From Platerodrilus igneus (lineage: Eukaryota > Arthropoda > Insecta > Coleoptera > Lycidae): a DNA stretch of 64,000 nt. A program made the translations under genes and the position numbers. Shown here one piece after another: positions 21,602-33,624 of this stretch. The DNA is taken from positions 12,276,501 through 12,340,500 of the forward strand of contig JARFIW010000170.1 of the NCBI GenBank assembly GCA_036346225.1. Direction: 5' to 3'. The notes below the pieces were generated by a model. The model worked only from the letters and a program-made list of their open reading frames with translations. It made no database searches and was not told where the DNA came from. Every line of letters starts with the position of its first letter. The first letter of the stretch is position 1.

Positions 21602-23139
21602 TTATTGATTGCTGCCTATTAATAATATTGTAGTATTTTATTGTTATATTTTAAAATGTCGTTAGATGTGCCAACTACAATAGTAATATACCCCGCTAGC
21701 TCATAAAATCAATTCACAATTCCTACCTTCGCCTCACCTCTGTTATACTCCACGTCTATACTCTAAGGTATACTTTTAAAGTCCCGGGTGTAATTTATAA
21801 GAGTCACTACGACAGTTGGTAATACAGTAAATATTTGACTAATAATGCGCAATAAGGGGTTATGTCATATTTATGTACAAATTATTATCACATACAAAGA
21901 GAAAGATAAATGTACTCACGTAAACTGTAGAACTCTTCCCTACATTGCAGCTATCTTACGTCAGGCTCTCGACATTGATTGAGCGTTGTGGGTATGGGTC
22001 GTCCTTTGCCCCTTCGTCGAATCCAAATTAATTTGGCTTCTCTCTTCTGTAGCAGAACACAGGAATACAGCGAGGAACGATAATAGATACAAGGCAGGAA
22101 CCCTACATTACCTAAAAGAGAAGACAAAGGCACACAGATAACCACTTGGTTCGACGTTGAGTTCATTAGTACATGACGTGACGGAAATCTCCACTTACTT
22201 GCACACTCCACGTCTGCGCAATCTCGAGCGCCAACGCAACTATCTAAAGTGACGGAAATGCACGCCCAAGTCTTTTAAATTATTGGCGCGAAATCACTTA
22301 CAAATTTGAAACTTACAGAAATGTTTACATAGCCGATTTTCGGCATGTAACACCTCACAGAACTCCACTGACCTGGTTCTTATAACCTGTTTGTTAAAAT
22401 GTAGCCAATTACCTTGGGATAAGGTAATATAAGACACCTATCTCGCCAAACTCAGGCGCAAGAATAACTAAAACGAGGATTTCCTGTTGCAACGAGAAGT
22501 CCGAGGTAATAATTGAATGGAAAACGGCTTATGAGTAAGGAAACCTCTAAAGGCAAAGTGGCTAGTAGAATAATTTGCTATGGATAGATTATGAGCTTGG
22601 GCCGGGGTTGAACTACGACCAAAAATAAAGTGAATATGGCACCACCGAATTTTTGAATACAACTAGTGACTAATATCAGCCTCTTTGTATAAGGAGAATG
22701 CGGAAACCTAAGCCCTATACCGCTGTAGAAATATTTTGCAAGAATACAACCCTTACGAAATACCTACCTACTTCCATGTTATAATTGATAAAGATGCACT
22801 GCTACTTCTGTAACCAAATAAAGCCAATACCTAGTACTGTTTGTGCGTTCTATTAATTATCACCATTAAATTTCATAGATAGTATGATCCAAATATTATC
22901 TCATTCGAAATAATAATCAATGAACATAACCAAAATAATGTTGTATTCCCTTAATATCTCAGTCATCGAAAACAATTATTTACAAATGATTACTGAATAT
23001 GTACACATCATTATCAAATTGATTCAGTAATTTTGTTTCCCGTTCTGAATGGGCCTGCACTTTGAAGAAGTTCTAGATTACTAGAACGGGTAGAACGGTT
23101 TCAGAGTTCCAGTGATCTAAAGAGCCGAACTATAGGTTT
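21597..23139. other. Unassigned DNA
   Basis: GC content is higher at 21900-22700 than in the flanks. Minus-strand frames of 86 and 64 codons exist here but show no family signature. Perhaps an old unrecognised TE. Confidence 0.4.
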
Positions 23140-23590
23140 AACCAAATTAGTGGGGTCTTGGGTGAAGAACCAGACTAAGACAGGTCCCCAGCAGCAGCTC
23201 TTTCGGTACTTAGATTGTCAGAGACCATAGGGATCGGTATGACATTCTAAGACACACTACTGCGACGTGGAAGGCAATGGGAAACCATCACATTATCTCC
23301 CAAGCACACAGCGTACTTAAATTGTTATTAAAGATTATGGCATTCTCTGGGGTAAAAAATTTTCAGAGTTAAAATAGTCCCTCATTTGGATCTCCGGGAG
23401 GGGACTACTTTGGAGGATATGATTTGAAAATCTAGAAAAAGAGTCTGGAACATTCTGCGAGTCGGAGCGTGGAATGTTAGAAGTATGAGGCATGTAGGTA
23501 AGCTAGAGAACTTAAAAATTGAACGGGTAGGTTAGCACTAGGCATAGTAGGGATCAGTGAAGTTCGCTGGCCAGAGGTTCGTGTAGTACT
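23140..23590 (+). mobile_element. RTE-like LINE, 5' UTR and start of the endonuclease (fragment)
   Basis: Plus-strand match to the minus-strand LINE 5' region (10100-10445). Shared landmarks are CAGAGACCATA, GGAAGGCAATGGGAAACC, CTCCCAAGCACACAG, TCTCCGGGAGGGGACTACTT and GAGCGTGGAATGTTAGAAG. It begins further 5' than the other copy and shows a little more 5' UTR. The last readable coding words are GISEVRW and PE, after which homology stops at about 23580. Its 3' part is missing, unusual for LINEs, which normally lose the 5' end, so a deletion or second insertion has cut it. Confidence 0.85.
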
Positions 23591-26319
23591 ATGATAGGCA
23601 GGCTTCACATGTGTTAATTCAATTTACTTCCAAATATTTCTAAAGTTCAATTAGACCTACATAACGTAACCAATGAACAAAGACTTTTTAGAATCTCAAT
23701 ATTTTATTAATAACAACCAATACTATTTAAGATAAAATATTTTAATTTTCCGAACATATTCAATAATTATTAACTTTCACATTTACTCTTAATTTATTAT
23801 GTCAAAAATGTAAACAATTTAGCATACTGCCCTCTATGAATTTCAACAGCACATATCAATATTAAAAATGGAGTTTCTATAAAATTCACTTCAAAACCAC
23901 AAGGAGATAATGTCAAACGACATTAAATAGCTTAGCAATTTGCAACTTGAACAAAACTTAAACACTTACTTGATTGAAGCACAATTGTAATCAAAACTTG
24001 CACGTTCTTTCGGAACAAACAGCATACTAGATGTTCAACAGCTTACAAAAATATCAGTGATGCATTTAGTTATCATTGCATGTAGTTATGTAGATCTTGA
24101 AGCCTACTAATACCATCACGAAATGATAGATATTTCTCCAATCATCTGATGTAAATCCCAACCCAAATCTTGCTGTAGATAAATTTATCAATTCAGAATT
24201 AAATTCCAGATACTGAATATTCTAACATTTCAATATTCAAATTGAATCTTTCGAAATTATATATATCTCTCTCTAAATTATTTTTGTTGCATGTGTTACT
24301 GATGCTTAATAAAATTTAACTTTGTGTATTGCAGACACCACTGAAGCAAAACATAATAGGAAAGCTTTCTTCACAAAACTAAAAATGAAGCCAGGAGTCT
24401 AATCACTGCACGATGTTTTCCTAGTTTTATGACTTTTTTCGAACCCGGCATCAAGCATAATTGCCCAGGGCCATCTTCTTGATAAGAAGTTTGACTTTCA
24501 CTCACAACAGCTAACGTAAAAGTCGTAAATTTGACAGTTACAACGACCACATCATTCTACTTATAGAAGGAGGGAGCTCTTGAAATGAATCTTATAAGAG
24601 TTATTTTTTAATATTTTCATTCTAATCTTGATATTAAAAATTTTCCTTATGAAAAATTTTATAAAATATTAAATCTCAAATTTTACGTGCTTGTATGCTC
24701 TCTGTAAATTTCACTAACAATTTGACGTATTAGGTCACCTAGTCGATTTGGCTTTCCCCAATTCCTTATTTTTCCTTTTTTTTTATTATTTACATGCAAA
24801 CACTACCTTAGAACGTTCTTAGATCGAGTTGTAAATTTATTTATTTTTTATTTATTTATTTATTTACATCCGTATGTATATACAGATAATTTAAATTGAT
24901 ACACACAATAATAAAAATAAAACAAATGAAAACATGCACACTTAAAGCCTTAAATTAAGATAGTTCTAAAATTTTGTTTCTAAATTCAGTGTAGTTACAC
25001 CTGAAGATGTCGAAATGGAATTATTAATTACGATGAAAAGGCAAAATTCTTCAATATAAAGCTATTTTTTTAAAATTTCTATTAAATAATTGAAAGGAAG
25101 AGTTAAGCATAATGTACTTTGGTAACTACTGTTTTAAATGAAGATTTTTTCTTAAATATGGAAAAACTTGTGAGCTGATTTGACCTCAATGTCAAACAAG
25201 AAGATTTTTTTTTCTATTACGAGGAACATTTTTGTGAATTCTGCAAGTATCACTTTTAGATTTATTTTTAACTGATTTATAGTTAATGTAAGGTATAATA
25301 ATAGTAAGTGTTTACCATATAATATTATTTTATGTAAAAGTGTTTTACCAGGAGAATTTGTGATCAGAGTTCGAAATACTCTGACCTTTAAATAGATTAT
25401 CTGTCAAGGATTTTTTCTGGTCAAAACAAATCTTTCAAGCATGGAAATAATTATAACCAGGTAAACCATTCTCAAAAGAATAAGTTTAATTCTGAAAATT
25501 TAAAATAAGGTAAGGAACATATTTTTTTATGTCCCTCTTAGAAATAATGTTGTAAATGTTCTAAATGCTTTTGTATGAGAGAAAATATTTAATACTGTAA
25601 AAATGCTTTGTGATATTGTTGTGTTTGATTTCATTTTGAAAAACTGCCAATTCCGTTGAGCTAGCCAGCCAAAGTAAAAAATATTAGAAAGGAAAGTAAC
25701 TTAAACAAATAGCTGTATCTGTATTACAGCACTCTTTTCGCACGCCCCAAAGCGATACCATTTTCATACACTCTTTCAGCAACGCTCTCAGTGCGGCCTT
25801 GTCACAGCAATATATACATAATATACATATTGTTTTTATTTTTTTTTTGTGTTATATTTGTGAAGCCCAATGTTTACCAGATGAATTGTTAGCATTACTT
25901 CGTGCGTGTGTATTTCTGATTCCAGAAGACGACTTCTTATCATAAGTTTTATGGCTGGTTCTAGAAGTGCTATTTTTTATTAGAGAAACCAAGTAGAAGT
26001 CACTTTTCCAAATTTCCTTCCGAATAGCTGCACTATTTTCCATATATCGACCTCACTAAGCTGTAGATCGGCACTTGGAAGAAGTCGCTCTTGAATCTGC
26101 AGATCACTAACTATCATGAACTAAAATATCAGATTCCTGAAAATGTTTGAACACTAAATTTGTACAATTTTTCTTTTCATTGATTATGAGGTTTTTATTT
26201 TCTGAACTTATCTTTTATTCACTGTTAGTGAAACTAAAACAATGACTTAATCATTCATAGTTAATTTTTTCTATGAAATTGTTTTGTAAAAATGTTCTTT
26301 TTTATTGATTTTTTTTTAG
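23591..26319. other. Unassigned DNA upstream of esterase B exon
   Basis: AT-rich. An (ATTT)n tract at 24838-24866 followed by CATCCGTATGTATATACAG resembles the 3' tail of an old minus-strand LINE, but I could not read RT motifs. A patch at 25640-25800 (GTTGAGCTAGCCAGCC..GCACGCCCCAAAGCG) is of different composition. A minus-strand frame at 25852-26043 (63 codons, Ser/Asn/Lys-rich) has no assignable family. The stretch ends in a long T-run and AG, the acceptor of the esterase B exon. Confidence 0.45.
24838..24866. repeat. (ATTT)n simple repeat
   Basis: Several TTTA units ending in ATTTACATCC. Similar tails mark LINE 3' ends elsewhere in this window, so it may be the remnant tail of a minus-strand LINE. 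Confidence 0.7.
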
Positions 26320-26483
26320 ATCTTATTATCAACACCACTGCTACCAACGATTGTAATCCTACTGTTGTAACTCCATATGGAAAAATACAAGGTTTTCACT
26401 CTGAATCCTATAGTGGTCGCATTTATTCTGCATTTTTAAGCATTCCCTATGCACAACCACCTGTAGAAGATTTGCGCTTTGAA
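26320..26483 (+). CDS. Carboxylesterase B, N-terminal coding exon
   Basis: Encodes the N-terminal start of a type-B carboxylesterase: NPTVVTPYGKIQGF then YSAFLSIPYAQPP and DLRF, the standard opening blocks of the family. The donor GAA|GTAAGT at 26483/26484 is in phase 0. The left edge is best taken as the acceptor TTTTTTTAG ending at 26319, with one base of the first codon supplied by an upstream exon. The frame is also open back to ATG 26292, but that reading gives an odd start with acidic residues and lies across a clear polypyrimidine tract. The signal-peptide exon was not found. Next exon: 60517. Catalytic residues are all in later exons outside the window. Confidence 0.9.
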
Positions 26484-27785
26484 GTAAGTAATTTTAAATT
26501 GCAGAATTTAATAGTGTGTGTTTGTGTGTTGTATCAAAGATAGTAGCAGGTAATTTTTTGTATGCTCAGATACGCCACCATTGGGGTAATTACCATGTTG
26601 CTGTTGTTTCTTTGAATGGGTAATTTCTTAACTTTGCATGAATTGGAACAGTAGATGTGCTATTTTTGTATTGGTATCTATAGTTTATTTTGCAAATATT
26701 TATACTATTTGTTGTCAAAATGTTGATATAAAATGGATAAAAGTTGTTTTAAAAATCAAACTAAATATAGAAAAGCTAAGAGAGGATGATTGTATTGAGA
26801 ATACAGACAAATATTTGTGCAGAAACCGAATCAAAATAAAAAGGTAAAAATCTGGACAAAAAATTGGAACAAATGTGGAAGGGTATACGAGAAGCACCAG
26901 AAGTCTAGGAAATGTGGATAAAAATGTGACATCGGAAGAGGTTAAAAAATGTACAGAAAGCTTAAACGATAGAATGAAATTTTTAACATCCATGTTCAAT
27001 ATCAAGGCTACTTGGATTTTGGTATCAGAATAATATCTGTAATTAAACTAATTGCTTTAATTAGAGGAAGAATATCTTTAATTTGATCACTTAAACTCTT
27101 AAAACCTTTATTATTTTATTTTATTAGATTTCGTAAAACTTAAGTTTGATAAGGGCTAATTGCTTTTAAATTTTATTAGGCATGCCAGTTTCTTTACAAT
27201 TGTAAAATACGTTGGATTTTTGCAGTTTATCATTTCTGTTTTTAATATTTAATTTTGTCGACTATTTGTCATTCTTCTATTAGAGATCACTGCATGTTCA
27301 CCATTCTATTTATTTGATTTACTTTATTTTAAAACATTTTTTATATTTTATTAACTGCACTAACACTGAGTAATGCATTCAATTGACAAATACTTATATT
27401 AATCACTCATTATTCACTGATAATTTTGAAACACTTTTAGACTGCATATCTTTGCTGTCTACTAAAGGAAATATACAAACAGTGCGACTTCTGGGAACGT
27501 TTATATCTTACATACCTGAATAACCAAAAATTGAAGTTTATAGAATCCGGCAATGTTTTTGAGACCAATCTATCCACTTTTTAAGAAAGACTGGAATTGT
27601 GTACCCTTTTCGTAACCCCTTTAAATTCCTATTATCACAACTCAATGAATGTCAATGTTAAATTCTATTTAAGTTCAAGTAACGATGTATTTACATTTAA
27701 AAATGATTTTTGTATAATTAAAAATCAGCTTGATGCAGAGCATTGTTTTAACGAAGCAACTCGAGTGAAGATAATAAAGGGGTGT
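26484..27785. other. Esterase B intron 1, leftmost part
   Basis: Begins at the GTAAGT donor. Contains minor open frames (26638-26847 on +, 26715-27005 on -) that are mutual shadows in low-complexity AT-rich DNA. No known TE signature before repeat R at 27786. Confidence 0.6.
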
Positions 27786-28316
27786 TGATCCACAACACGC
27801 AACAGCAGACCAAAGGGGAAAAGGACTCACCAGGAAAATCACAGGTCAGGGCTAACTAGTATAAGGATTCATTTCAAATTTTAATTTAAACACTGACTAT
27901 ATTTTCAACAAAAATATTTTTAATACGTCGAAATTTACATAAAAAGGAGAAAAGGTCTTGATCGTTCCAGATTTTTCAATAAAAGCGTCGTTTTTGGTGA
28001 CTTTAAATTAAAGAAAGGGAGATATAATTTTTGGGATAAATAATATCAATTGATTGAAAGGTTTATTTGTCAGATCACAAAACTGTGAAGTGTAGATATT
28101 ATTTCTTTTTATTATACAAATAGTGATCGACTTCGTTTTATCATTCTAAGCTGGTAAGATTTGAAGGGGTAAATTTATTTGATCATCGTAACATTGTGCA
28201 CTCTGTGTGAATTAAACTGGGCTAGCCGTGGCATAATTAATATTAGAAAAACACAGAGCGGTGGCGGATAGCAGGAAACTGGACGTTTATTACATCGGCA
28301 TGCGGCGTTATCATAT

Positions 28317-28318
<2 letters not shown>
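27786..28318 (-). mobile_element. Dispersed repeat R, copy 2 (inverted relative to copy 1)
   Basis: Starts with GTGTTGATCCACAACAC (27783-27799) and runs to about 28300, with the landmarks of copy 1 in reverse complement (GGGCTAGCCGTGGCATAAT, TGGACGTTTATTACATC). It abuts (TA)n tract 6. With copy 1 it forms an inverted pair, TA tracts outward, about 14 kb apart. Confidence 0.75.

Positions 28319-28360
<42 letters not shown>
28319..28360. repeat. (TA)n microsatellite 6
   Basis: About 20 AT units between repeat R copy 2 and the outer end of Gypsy C. Confidence 0.95.
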
Positions 28361-28363
<3 letters not shown>

Positions 28364-28899
28364 GTCTAAGGGAGCTACTAAGAGTTATAAGGGTTGTTTA
28401 GTACAAGGTAGTATATGCCAAACAAAAATAATCCACATAGTTGATCACATAAACTTAAAAATGTATGTTTGCCGTATTTTATGTATACTAAAATACCATT
28501 CAAAAATAGTAGTTGAAATTAAGTGCCAAAAGGTAATTTTAAAATGACTAAGTGACGTAGTAAGATGTGCAGTGCTCAAGGGTTTATGCCGAGTTTGAAT
28601 TTTAAAAGCCTTTGAAAGTACATTTGCCGTCCAAAAGCCGGATGCGTCTGTGAATGTTTACTATCAACATGCATCCAGGGTCAAGTGTAATTTATTTTGG
28701 TCTCATTTTATATAGAATCAACTTTTGGACAATATTTGTAAACTCAAAATTATTAGTTATAACAACGTCAAATGTGATTGGTGGAATGTAAAGATTTAGG
28801 ACATATATTAGAATTTAATGTGATTATGAAATTGTATAAAAGACATGAACTTTGGTATGTGCGACACGAACGTAGTTATTTGTTATGAACTTTGAGATG
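28361..28899 (+). repeat. Left inverted arm of the Gypsy C terminal block (~539 bp)
   Basis: Starts AATGTCTAAGGGAGCTACTA and ends GAACTTTGAGATG. Near-perfect reverse complement of 29560-30098 over its whole length where I compared it. Confidence 0.92.
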
Positions 28900-29578
28900 T
28901 TTAACTGCTCCCCAATACCTGAAATGATTAACCCAAATTTAGAATTTAGAAAAATCAGTGCTACAACTTCCCCTGTGCTAATCTCCGCTTCGAATCCTTG
29001 TTTTCTCTATAAATCCGTCCGCTTCTCCGTATCTAATCCCAATCTACTCGTTCCTGTATCTTTTTGCTCGATGCTCCTGCTACCTATAAACCGCTCTCCA
29101 ATATCCAACTTCTTTCTTATGTATAACCACTCTCGATGTCCTTCTACCTTTAAGCCGTACTCCAATATCCAACTTCTTTCTATGTATATCCACTCTCGAT
29201 GTCCTGCTATCTTTAAACCGCACTCCAATATCCAACTTCTTTCTATGTATATCCACTCTCTATGTCCTGCTACCTTTAAACCGCTCTCCAATATCACTTC
29301 AAATCTATATAACCACTCTCCAAATCCAATAATTTACCGTCGCACAATCACTACTATTCACTTTATACTTTCGATGCTTGTTTCTTTACCACTTTATTCA
29401 ATTGAAACTCCTTTTAAAACAACTACTTTTATTTACTTTTTAAATGTTTTGATACAAATTAGCACAGTTAGTAAAACACGTCTTTTTACAAAATTGGTTC
29501 TAAAATAATCTGCCTTGTTTACTCTCTAAGGCGACCATGTTAACTCCCTTAGCCTACTACATCTCAAAGTTCATAACA
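28900..29578 (-). repeat. Gypsy C LTR segment, left copy, with 63 bp tandem units
   Basis: Matches 36140-36755 almost base for base, except for one extra 63 bp unit in a short tandem array at about 29080-29300 (units carrying CCGCTCTCCAATATCCAACT). The length differs by exactly 63 bases. A long open frame on the + strand exists only because the repeat unit is a multiple of three. It matches no protein. Confidence 0.88.
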
Positions 29579-30098
29579 AATAACTACGTTCGTGTCGCAC
29601 ATACCAAAGTTCATGTCTTTTATACAATTTCATAATCACATTAAATTCTAATATATGTCCTAAATCTTTACATTCCACCAATCACATTTGACGTTGTTAT
29701 AACTAATAATTTTGAGTTTACAAATATTGTCCAAAAGTTGATTCTATATAAAATGAGACCAAAATAAATTACACTTGACCCTGGATGCATGTTGATAGTA
29801 AACATTCACAGACGCATCCGGCTTTTGGACGGCAAATGTACTTTCAAAGGCTTTTAAAATTCAAACTCGGCATAAACCCTTGAGCACTGCACATCTTACT
29901 ACGTCACTTAGTCATTTTAAAATTACCTTTTGGCACTTAATTTCAACTACTATTTTGAATGGTATTTTAGTATACATAAAATACGGCAAACATACATTTT
30001 TAAGTTTATGTGATCAACTATGTGGATTATTTTTGTTTGGCATATACTACCTTGTACTAAACAACCCTTATAACTCTTAGTAGCTCCCTTAGACATTA
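29560..30098 (-). repeat. Right inverted arm of the Gypsy C terminal block
   Basis: Inverted partner of 28361-28899. Its outer end CCCTTAGACATT lies a few bases from the polypurine-like AGTGGGGCC (minus strand) of Gypsy C. On the minus strand the block begins TGTCTAAGG and ends CCTTAGACA, so it has LTR-like TG..CA borders. Confidence 0.92.
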
Positions 30099-30352
30099 TA
30101 TTGGCCCCACTGATTTTGAATGAAATTGAAATTGCGTCGGCTTTACTCTTTCCTGGTGTGCATAATTTCTAGTTTTATTTAAAATCAAACCCCTCTTACC
30201 TTTCTACACAAACCCTTTTCGGATTCCTACATATTTTAATTATTCAACCCCTATTTTTAATTCTCAACATGTCTGTCTCACTATGCTACATACTAACCTA
30301 CCTTATAAACTAAAACAAAACTAAACTTTCCGTCGCATGAACTATATAACAA

Positions 30353-30568
30353 CTATTCTACTAAACCCTCTTCCTGTACAACCTTATATGGGTATAGATT
30401 TTCCAAGTGAAAACGCCCACGATATTCCTCTGTCATAGTAGCTAATTCAAATGTATTTCCTTCCGCAAAAATACGCGTAATCTTGTACGGCCCTTCATAA
30501 GGAAACAACAACTTCGCGCAAATGTTCCTGTCGCGGTTCGAAACTCTTAACCTTTTCACAACCACCAT
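30353..30568 (-). pseudogene. Gypsy C integrase C-terminal (GPY/F-type) segment
   Basis: 71 codons: VVVKRLRVSNRDRNICAKLL then FPYEGPYKITRIF, the GPY/F motif of Gypsy integrases, and RFHLENLYPYKV. In an intact element it is the end of the pol protein and helps bind DNA or chromatin. It is 5 bases from the preceding frame and in another phase. Confidence 0.8.
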
Positions 30569-30573
30569 GTCTC

Positions 30574-31779
30574 CTATTTCAAAAGTCGTCCTTTTTTTGA
30601 TCCTGCTACACCTTCGCCGATATCCCTACGCTGCATCCTTTCGATCCTACGCCTAACACTGCCCAACAACTCTGTGATGTCTTGTACCTCGACTTCTTCC
30701 CTCCATGGCCTAGCTGGTATAATCCTCCGAATCAATGTTATCGGACACGTTTTTGTAACTGAACTCGGTACACAATTCATGAAATTTTCAATCTGCGGCA
30801 GATATCTAACCCATCTATTATGGTGCTCTTGCGTTGCTAACCGTAGATATTTTATTACCTCCCGTATATATCGTTCGCATGGATTTGCTTTCGGATGCCG
30901 TATACTGCTAAATGACACCTTAATGTGCGCTCGATTTAACCCGTTCCTAAATCTTTGGTTGTTAAAATAGGTTGCGTTGTCTACCAAAATCCTTTCTGCT
31001 CTCCCTACCTGGCTTCCAAATTCTTTAATCGACTGTAAAGCATGCACCGTGTTGCTTCGCCTTGCCGGAAATAATTTAACAAATTTTGAAAAAACGTCCA
31101 CCATTACTAATATGTGCCGATACCCCTGTTCACTCGTAATCAGGTTGCTTAAGTAATCAATAGCTACCAATTCCAACGGTCCGCTCACGTTCACACTCAT
31201 CGGTACATTCTGCAACACCACGTTCTTGTCTTTCCCTAAGATACAAATTTTGCAACGATTAATCCTTTCCTTAACCACTGTGATATCGTTCCGTGCATAA
31301 AACGCCTCCCTGAATACCAAAAATGTTTTTCTTATGCCTATATGTCCAAAATTTAAATGAATTTCATCTATAATTTCCACAGCCGCGTCTCTGGATACCA
31401 CTACCAGCTCTGCCTCACCTATCCTTTTTACTACGAACTGCCCGACGATGGTAAATCCACGGTACTCCTCCACATTTTTGCTTGTTAATCTCTCGCGGAT
31501 CGAGCTCACCTCACTGTGCCTTTGCGTTTCCATAAGCTTGGCGTTTGTCCACCGACCAACATCCCTGAACTCCTGCAAAGCAACTAAACAATCCTTCACG
31601 TCTTTATTCTCTTCCACCTGCGGTCTGCTTAGAAAATCCGCCGTCACATTCTCCTTGCCTGGCTTGTGCTTGATTTCAAAATCGTATTCCTGTAATACTA
31701 ACGCCCATCTGTACAACCTGCTGTTTAGAAACTCCTTTTTCTTCATAAATGTTACCACCGTGTTGTCGGATTCTATCAA
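30574..31779 (-). pseudogene. Gypsy C RNase H end and integrase
   Basis: 401 codons. Starts in RNase H (EYDFEIKHKPGKENVTADFL, the family hallmark with the last catalytic Asp). Next is the integrase zinc-binding HHCC region (HLNFGHIGIRKTF ... CKICILGKDKN), then the DDE core: Asp in VAIDYLSNL, Asp in ILVDNATYF, Glu in NPCERYIREV. All three catalytic residues are present. Integrase inserts the cDNA copy into the host genome. This segment is intact, but its neighbours are out of frame. Confidence 0.9.
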
Positions 31780-31785
31780 AATTTG

Positions 31786-32112
31786 TTACCTAGCAGATAA
31801 AACGCAACTTTTCACTGCATATACTATAGCCAACATTTCCTTCTCTGCCGTCGCATATCTGGTTTCGCAGTCTTTTAATACCCTCGAAATGAATACAATT
31901 GGTACCTCAGCTCCGTCCTGGATCTGCACCAACTCAGCCCCTATCGCATATTTCGACGCATCCGTCCTTAAAATAAATTTGTCTTTGAAGTTTGGATATT
32001 TTAATGACAACTCTTTATAAAACGCACTTTTCAACTCCTGGAACGCCTTCTCTCGATCAACAGTCCATTTCCATCTTTCATTTTCTTCAATAAACTCACC
32101 AACGGCACACAC
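31786..32112 (-). pseudogene. Gypsy C RNase H N-terminal part
   Basis: 108 codons: DREKAFQELKSAFY, then TDASKYAIGAELVQ (first catalytic Asp), and TRYATAEKEMLAIVYAVK (catalytic Glu). It is out of frame with both neighbours by short indels, including one close to 31785 where the frame ends in a stop. Confidence 0.85.
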
Positions 32113-32345
32113 AACTCGAATATCGCGGTATAAACCGTTTATAATAATTTAGAACCCTAAAACCCTCGCAATCCTTTCACATTCTTTGGTTGAGCAATAT
32201 TTTCAACTCGTCCAACCTTTTATTACAAATTTTCATCCCATTCTCACTGATTTCAAACCCTAAATATGTAACTTTGTTCTTGAACAACTCGCATTTCTCC
32301 ACGTTCAACTTCAAACCCCTTCGTCCAGCCTCTGGATCACCTTTT

Positions 32346-33230
32346 CTAAATGCTCCAGGTGTTCTTGTTCGTTCCTTGAAAAATCAACAAATCATCCACA
32401 TAGTGCGAACAGAAACATTCATACTCGTTAAACATCTTCTGCATGGCCCTTACAAGTGCTGCTGAAGAACTACTTAACCCAAACGGAACTACAGAAAACA
32501 TGTAAATCTCTCCTTCAATACTAAACCCTGTAAACTTCTTACTGTCTTCATGCAACGGAATTAACCAAAATGAATTTTTAAATCTAATTTACTGAAAACT
32601 TCATCTCGTACACTTTGTACAACAAATTATCCAACCCTTGTGGTTGTTCATACTGCGTTTCGTAATCGAATTCAACTTCCTCGCATCCAAACAAATCCTT
32701 ATATCCCTTTTATTGGGTTTAGGAACAATAACTACCGGGTTCACATATTGAGTTTTCGCTGGTTCTATTATTCCATCTCGTAACATCTTGTTAATCTCGG
32801 CTTTAACCCTATTTCTAATAGCAAACGGAATTGGATACACCTTTGTATTAAACCCGTTGTCTTCCGTGACCTCTAACTTATGCATATATCGCCTCGCCAA
32901 TCTTGGCTCTTCATTAAATAACCCTACATATTTATTAAATAATTCTTCTAGCTTCGCCTTTATCTCAATACTCACTTTTCCAATCTGTTCATCCTTAATT
33001 AATCTTACAAACATATTACATAATCGTACTTTAACCTGTCTATAATCACTTGTCCTATCCATTCCTAATCCCGACTTATCTATATTATCTCCATTCCTAT
33101 ATTCCTCACTAACCGTAGACACCATCCATAACTTATCTTTATCAAATATTCGAATCGACCTATCCTTACCATCTATATTCAATCCAAAATCCTCTATAAA
33201 ATCCATTCCTAATATGAAATCTATATGCAA
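32346..33230 (-). pseudogene. Gypsy C reverse transcriptase
   Basis: Two open pieces, 33230-32601 and 32555-32346. The first ends with RDGIIEPAKTQYVNPVVIVP and RICLDARKLNSITK (RT motifs 1-2). The frame slips between 32556 and 32640, where the catalytic SKLD-type motif should be. The second piece has VVPFGLSSSSAALVRAMQK and the catalytic HYVDDLLIF. It copies element RNA to DNA. Broken by at least two frame changes, including one after the YVDD piece. Confidence 0.88.
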
Positions 33231-33372
33231 CCCTTTGTAATTAAAAATTCTGCCTCTCCTGCATTTTTATCCCCTACAAATATCGGTACACGGATGATCC
33301 TATAAATCGTAGTTAACTTTTTATTCATTGCCGACCATAAATTAACCCCATCAATCACTTCTATTCTTTCTT

Positions 33373-33624
33373 TTAAAAATCAGCATGTTTTATCACCACC
33401 CTCTCATCTACCAGCGACAACTGTGAACCACTATCAACTAAAGCAACATATAAACACTCACTTAAACTAATATTAATGAACAAAAGGTTCTTTTTATTCA
33501 AATTATAATTATTTAACAATAAGTCTTTTAAACTATAAACCACGTCGACCTTTAATCCTATACATTCGTTCTTCCAAAATTTTGCGTTTTTTTTTTCTGA
33601 GGGTGCCTCGTATATCTGCACCAC
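33373..33624 (-). pseudogene. Gypsy C aspartic protease
   Basis: 83 codons with ALVDSGSQLSLVDE. The active-site Asp-Ser-Gly has its Asp at residue 64 (base 33435). It cleaves the Gag-Pol polyprotein. The second half of the domain (33372-33231) is out of frame. DSG replaces the commoner DTG that Gypsy A has at the same place. Confidence 0.8.

Noticed and set aside
25852..26043. A 63-codon minus-strand frame just upstream of esterase B
   Set aside because: Ser/Asn/Lys-rich with no motif. It could be a decayed TE piece, but nothing supports it.
26292..26319. ATG at 26292 as the start of esterase B
   Set aside because: It would give an N-terminus encoded by a polypyrimidine tract plus AG, which looks like a splice acceptor. 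The peptide is not a good signal sequence. Left open as an alternative.
28885..29508. A 207-codon plus-strand open frame, with a sister of 200 codons at 36083-36685
   Set aside because: Both lie in the Gypsy C LTR segment on the strand opposite to the element. The frame stays open because a 63 bp repeat unit is a multiple of three and the sequence is pyrimidine-rich. No domain is seen.
31448..32020. A 190-codon plus-strand frame
   Set aside because: Antisense shadow of the Gypsy C RNase H and integrase. The same holds for the plus-strand frames at 33582-33860, 34681-34908 and 35088-35564.
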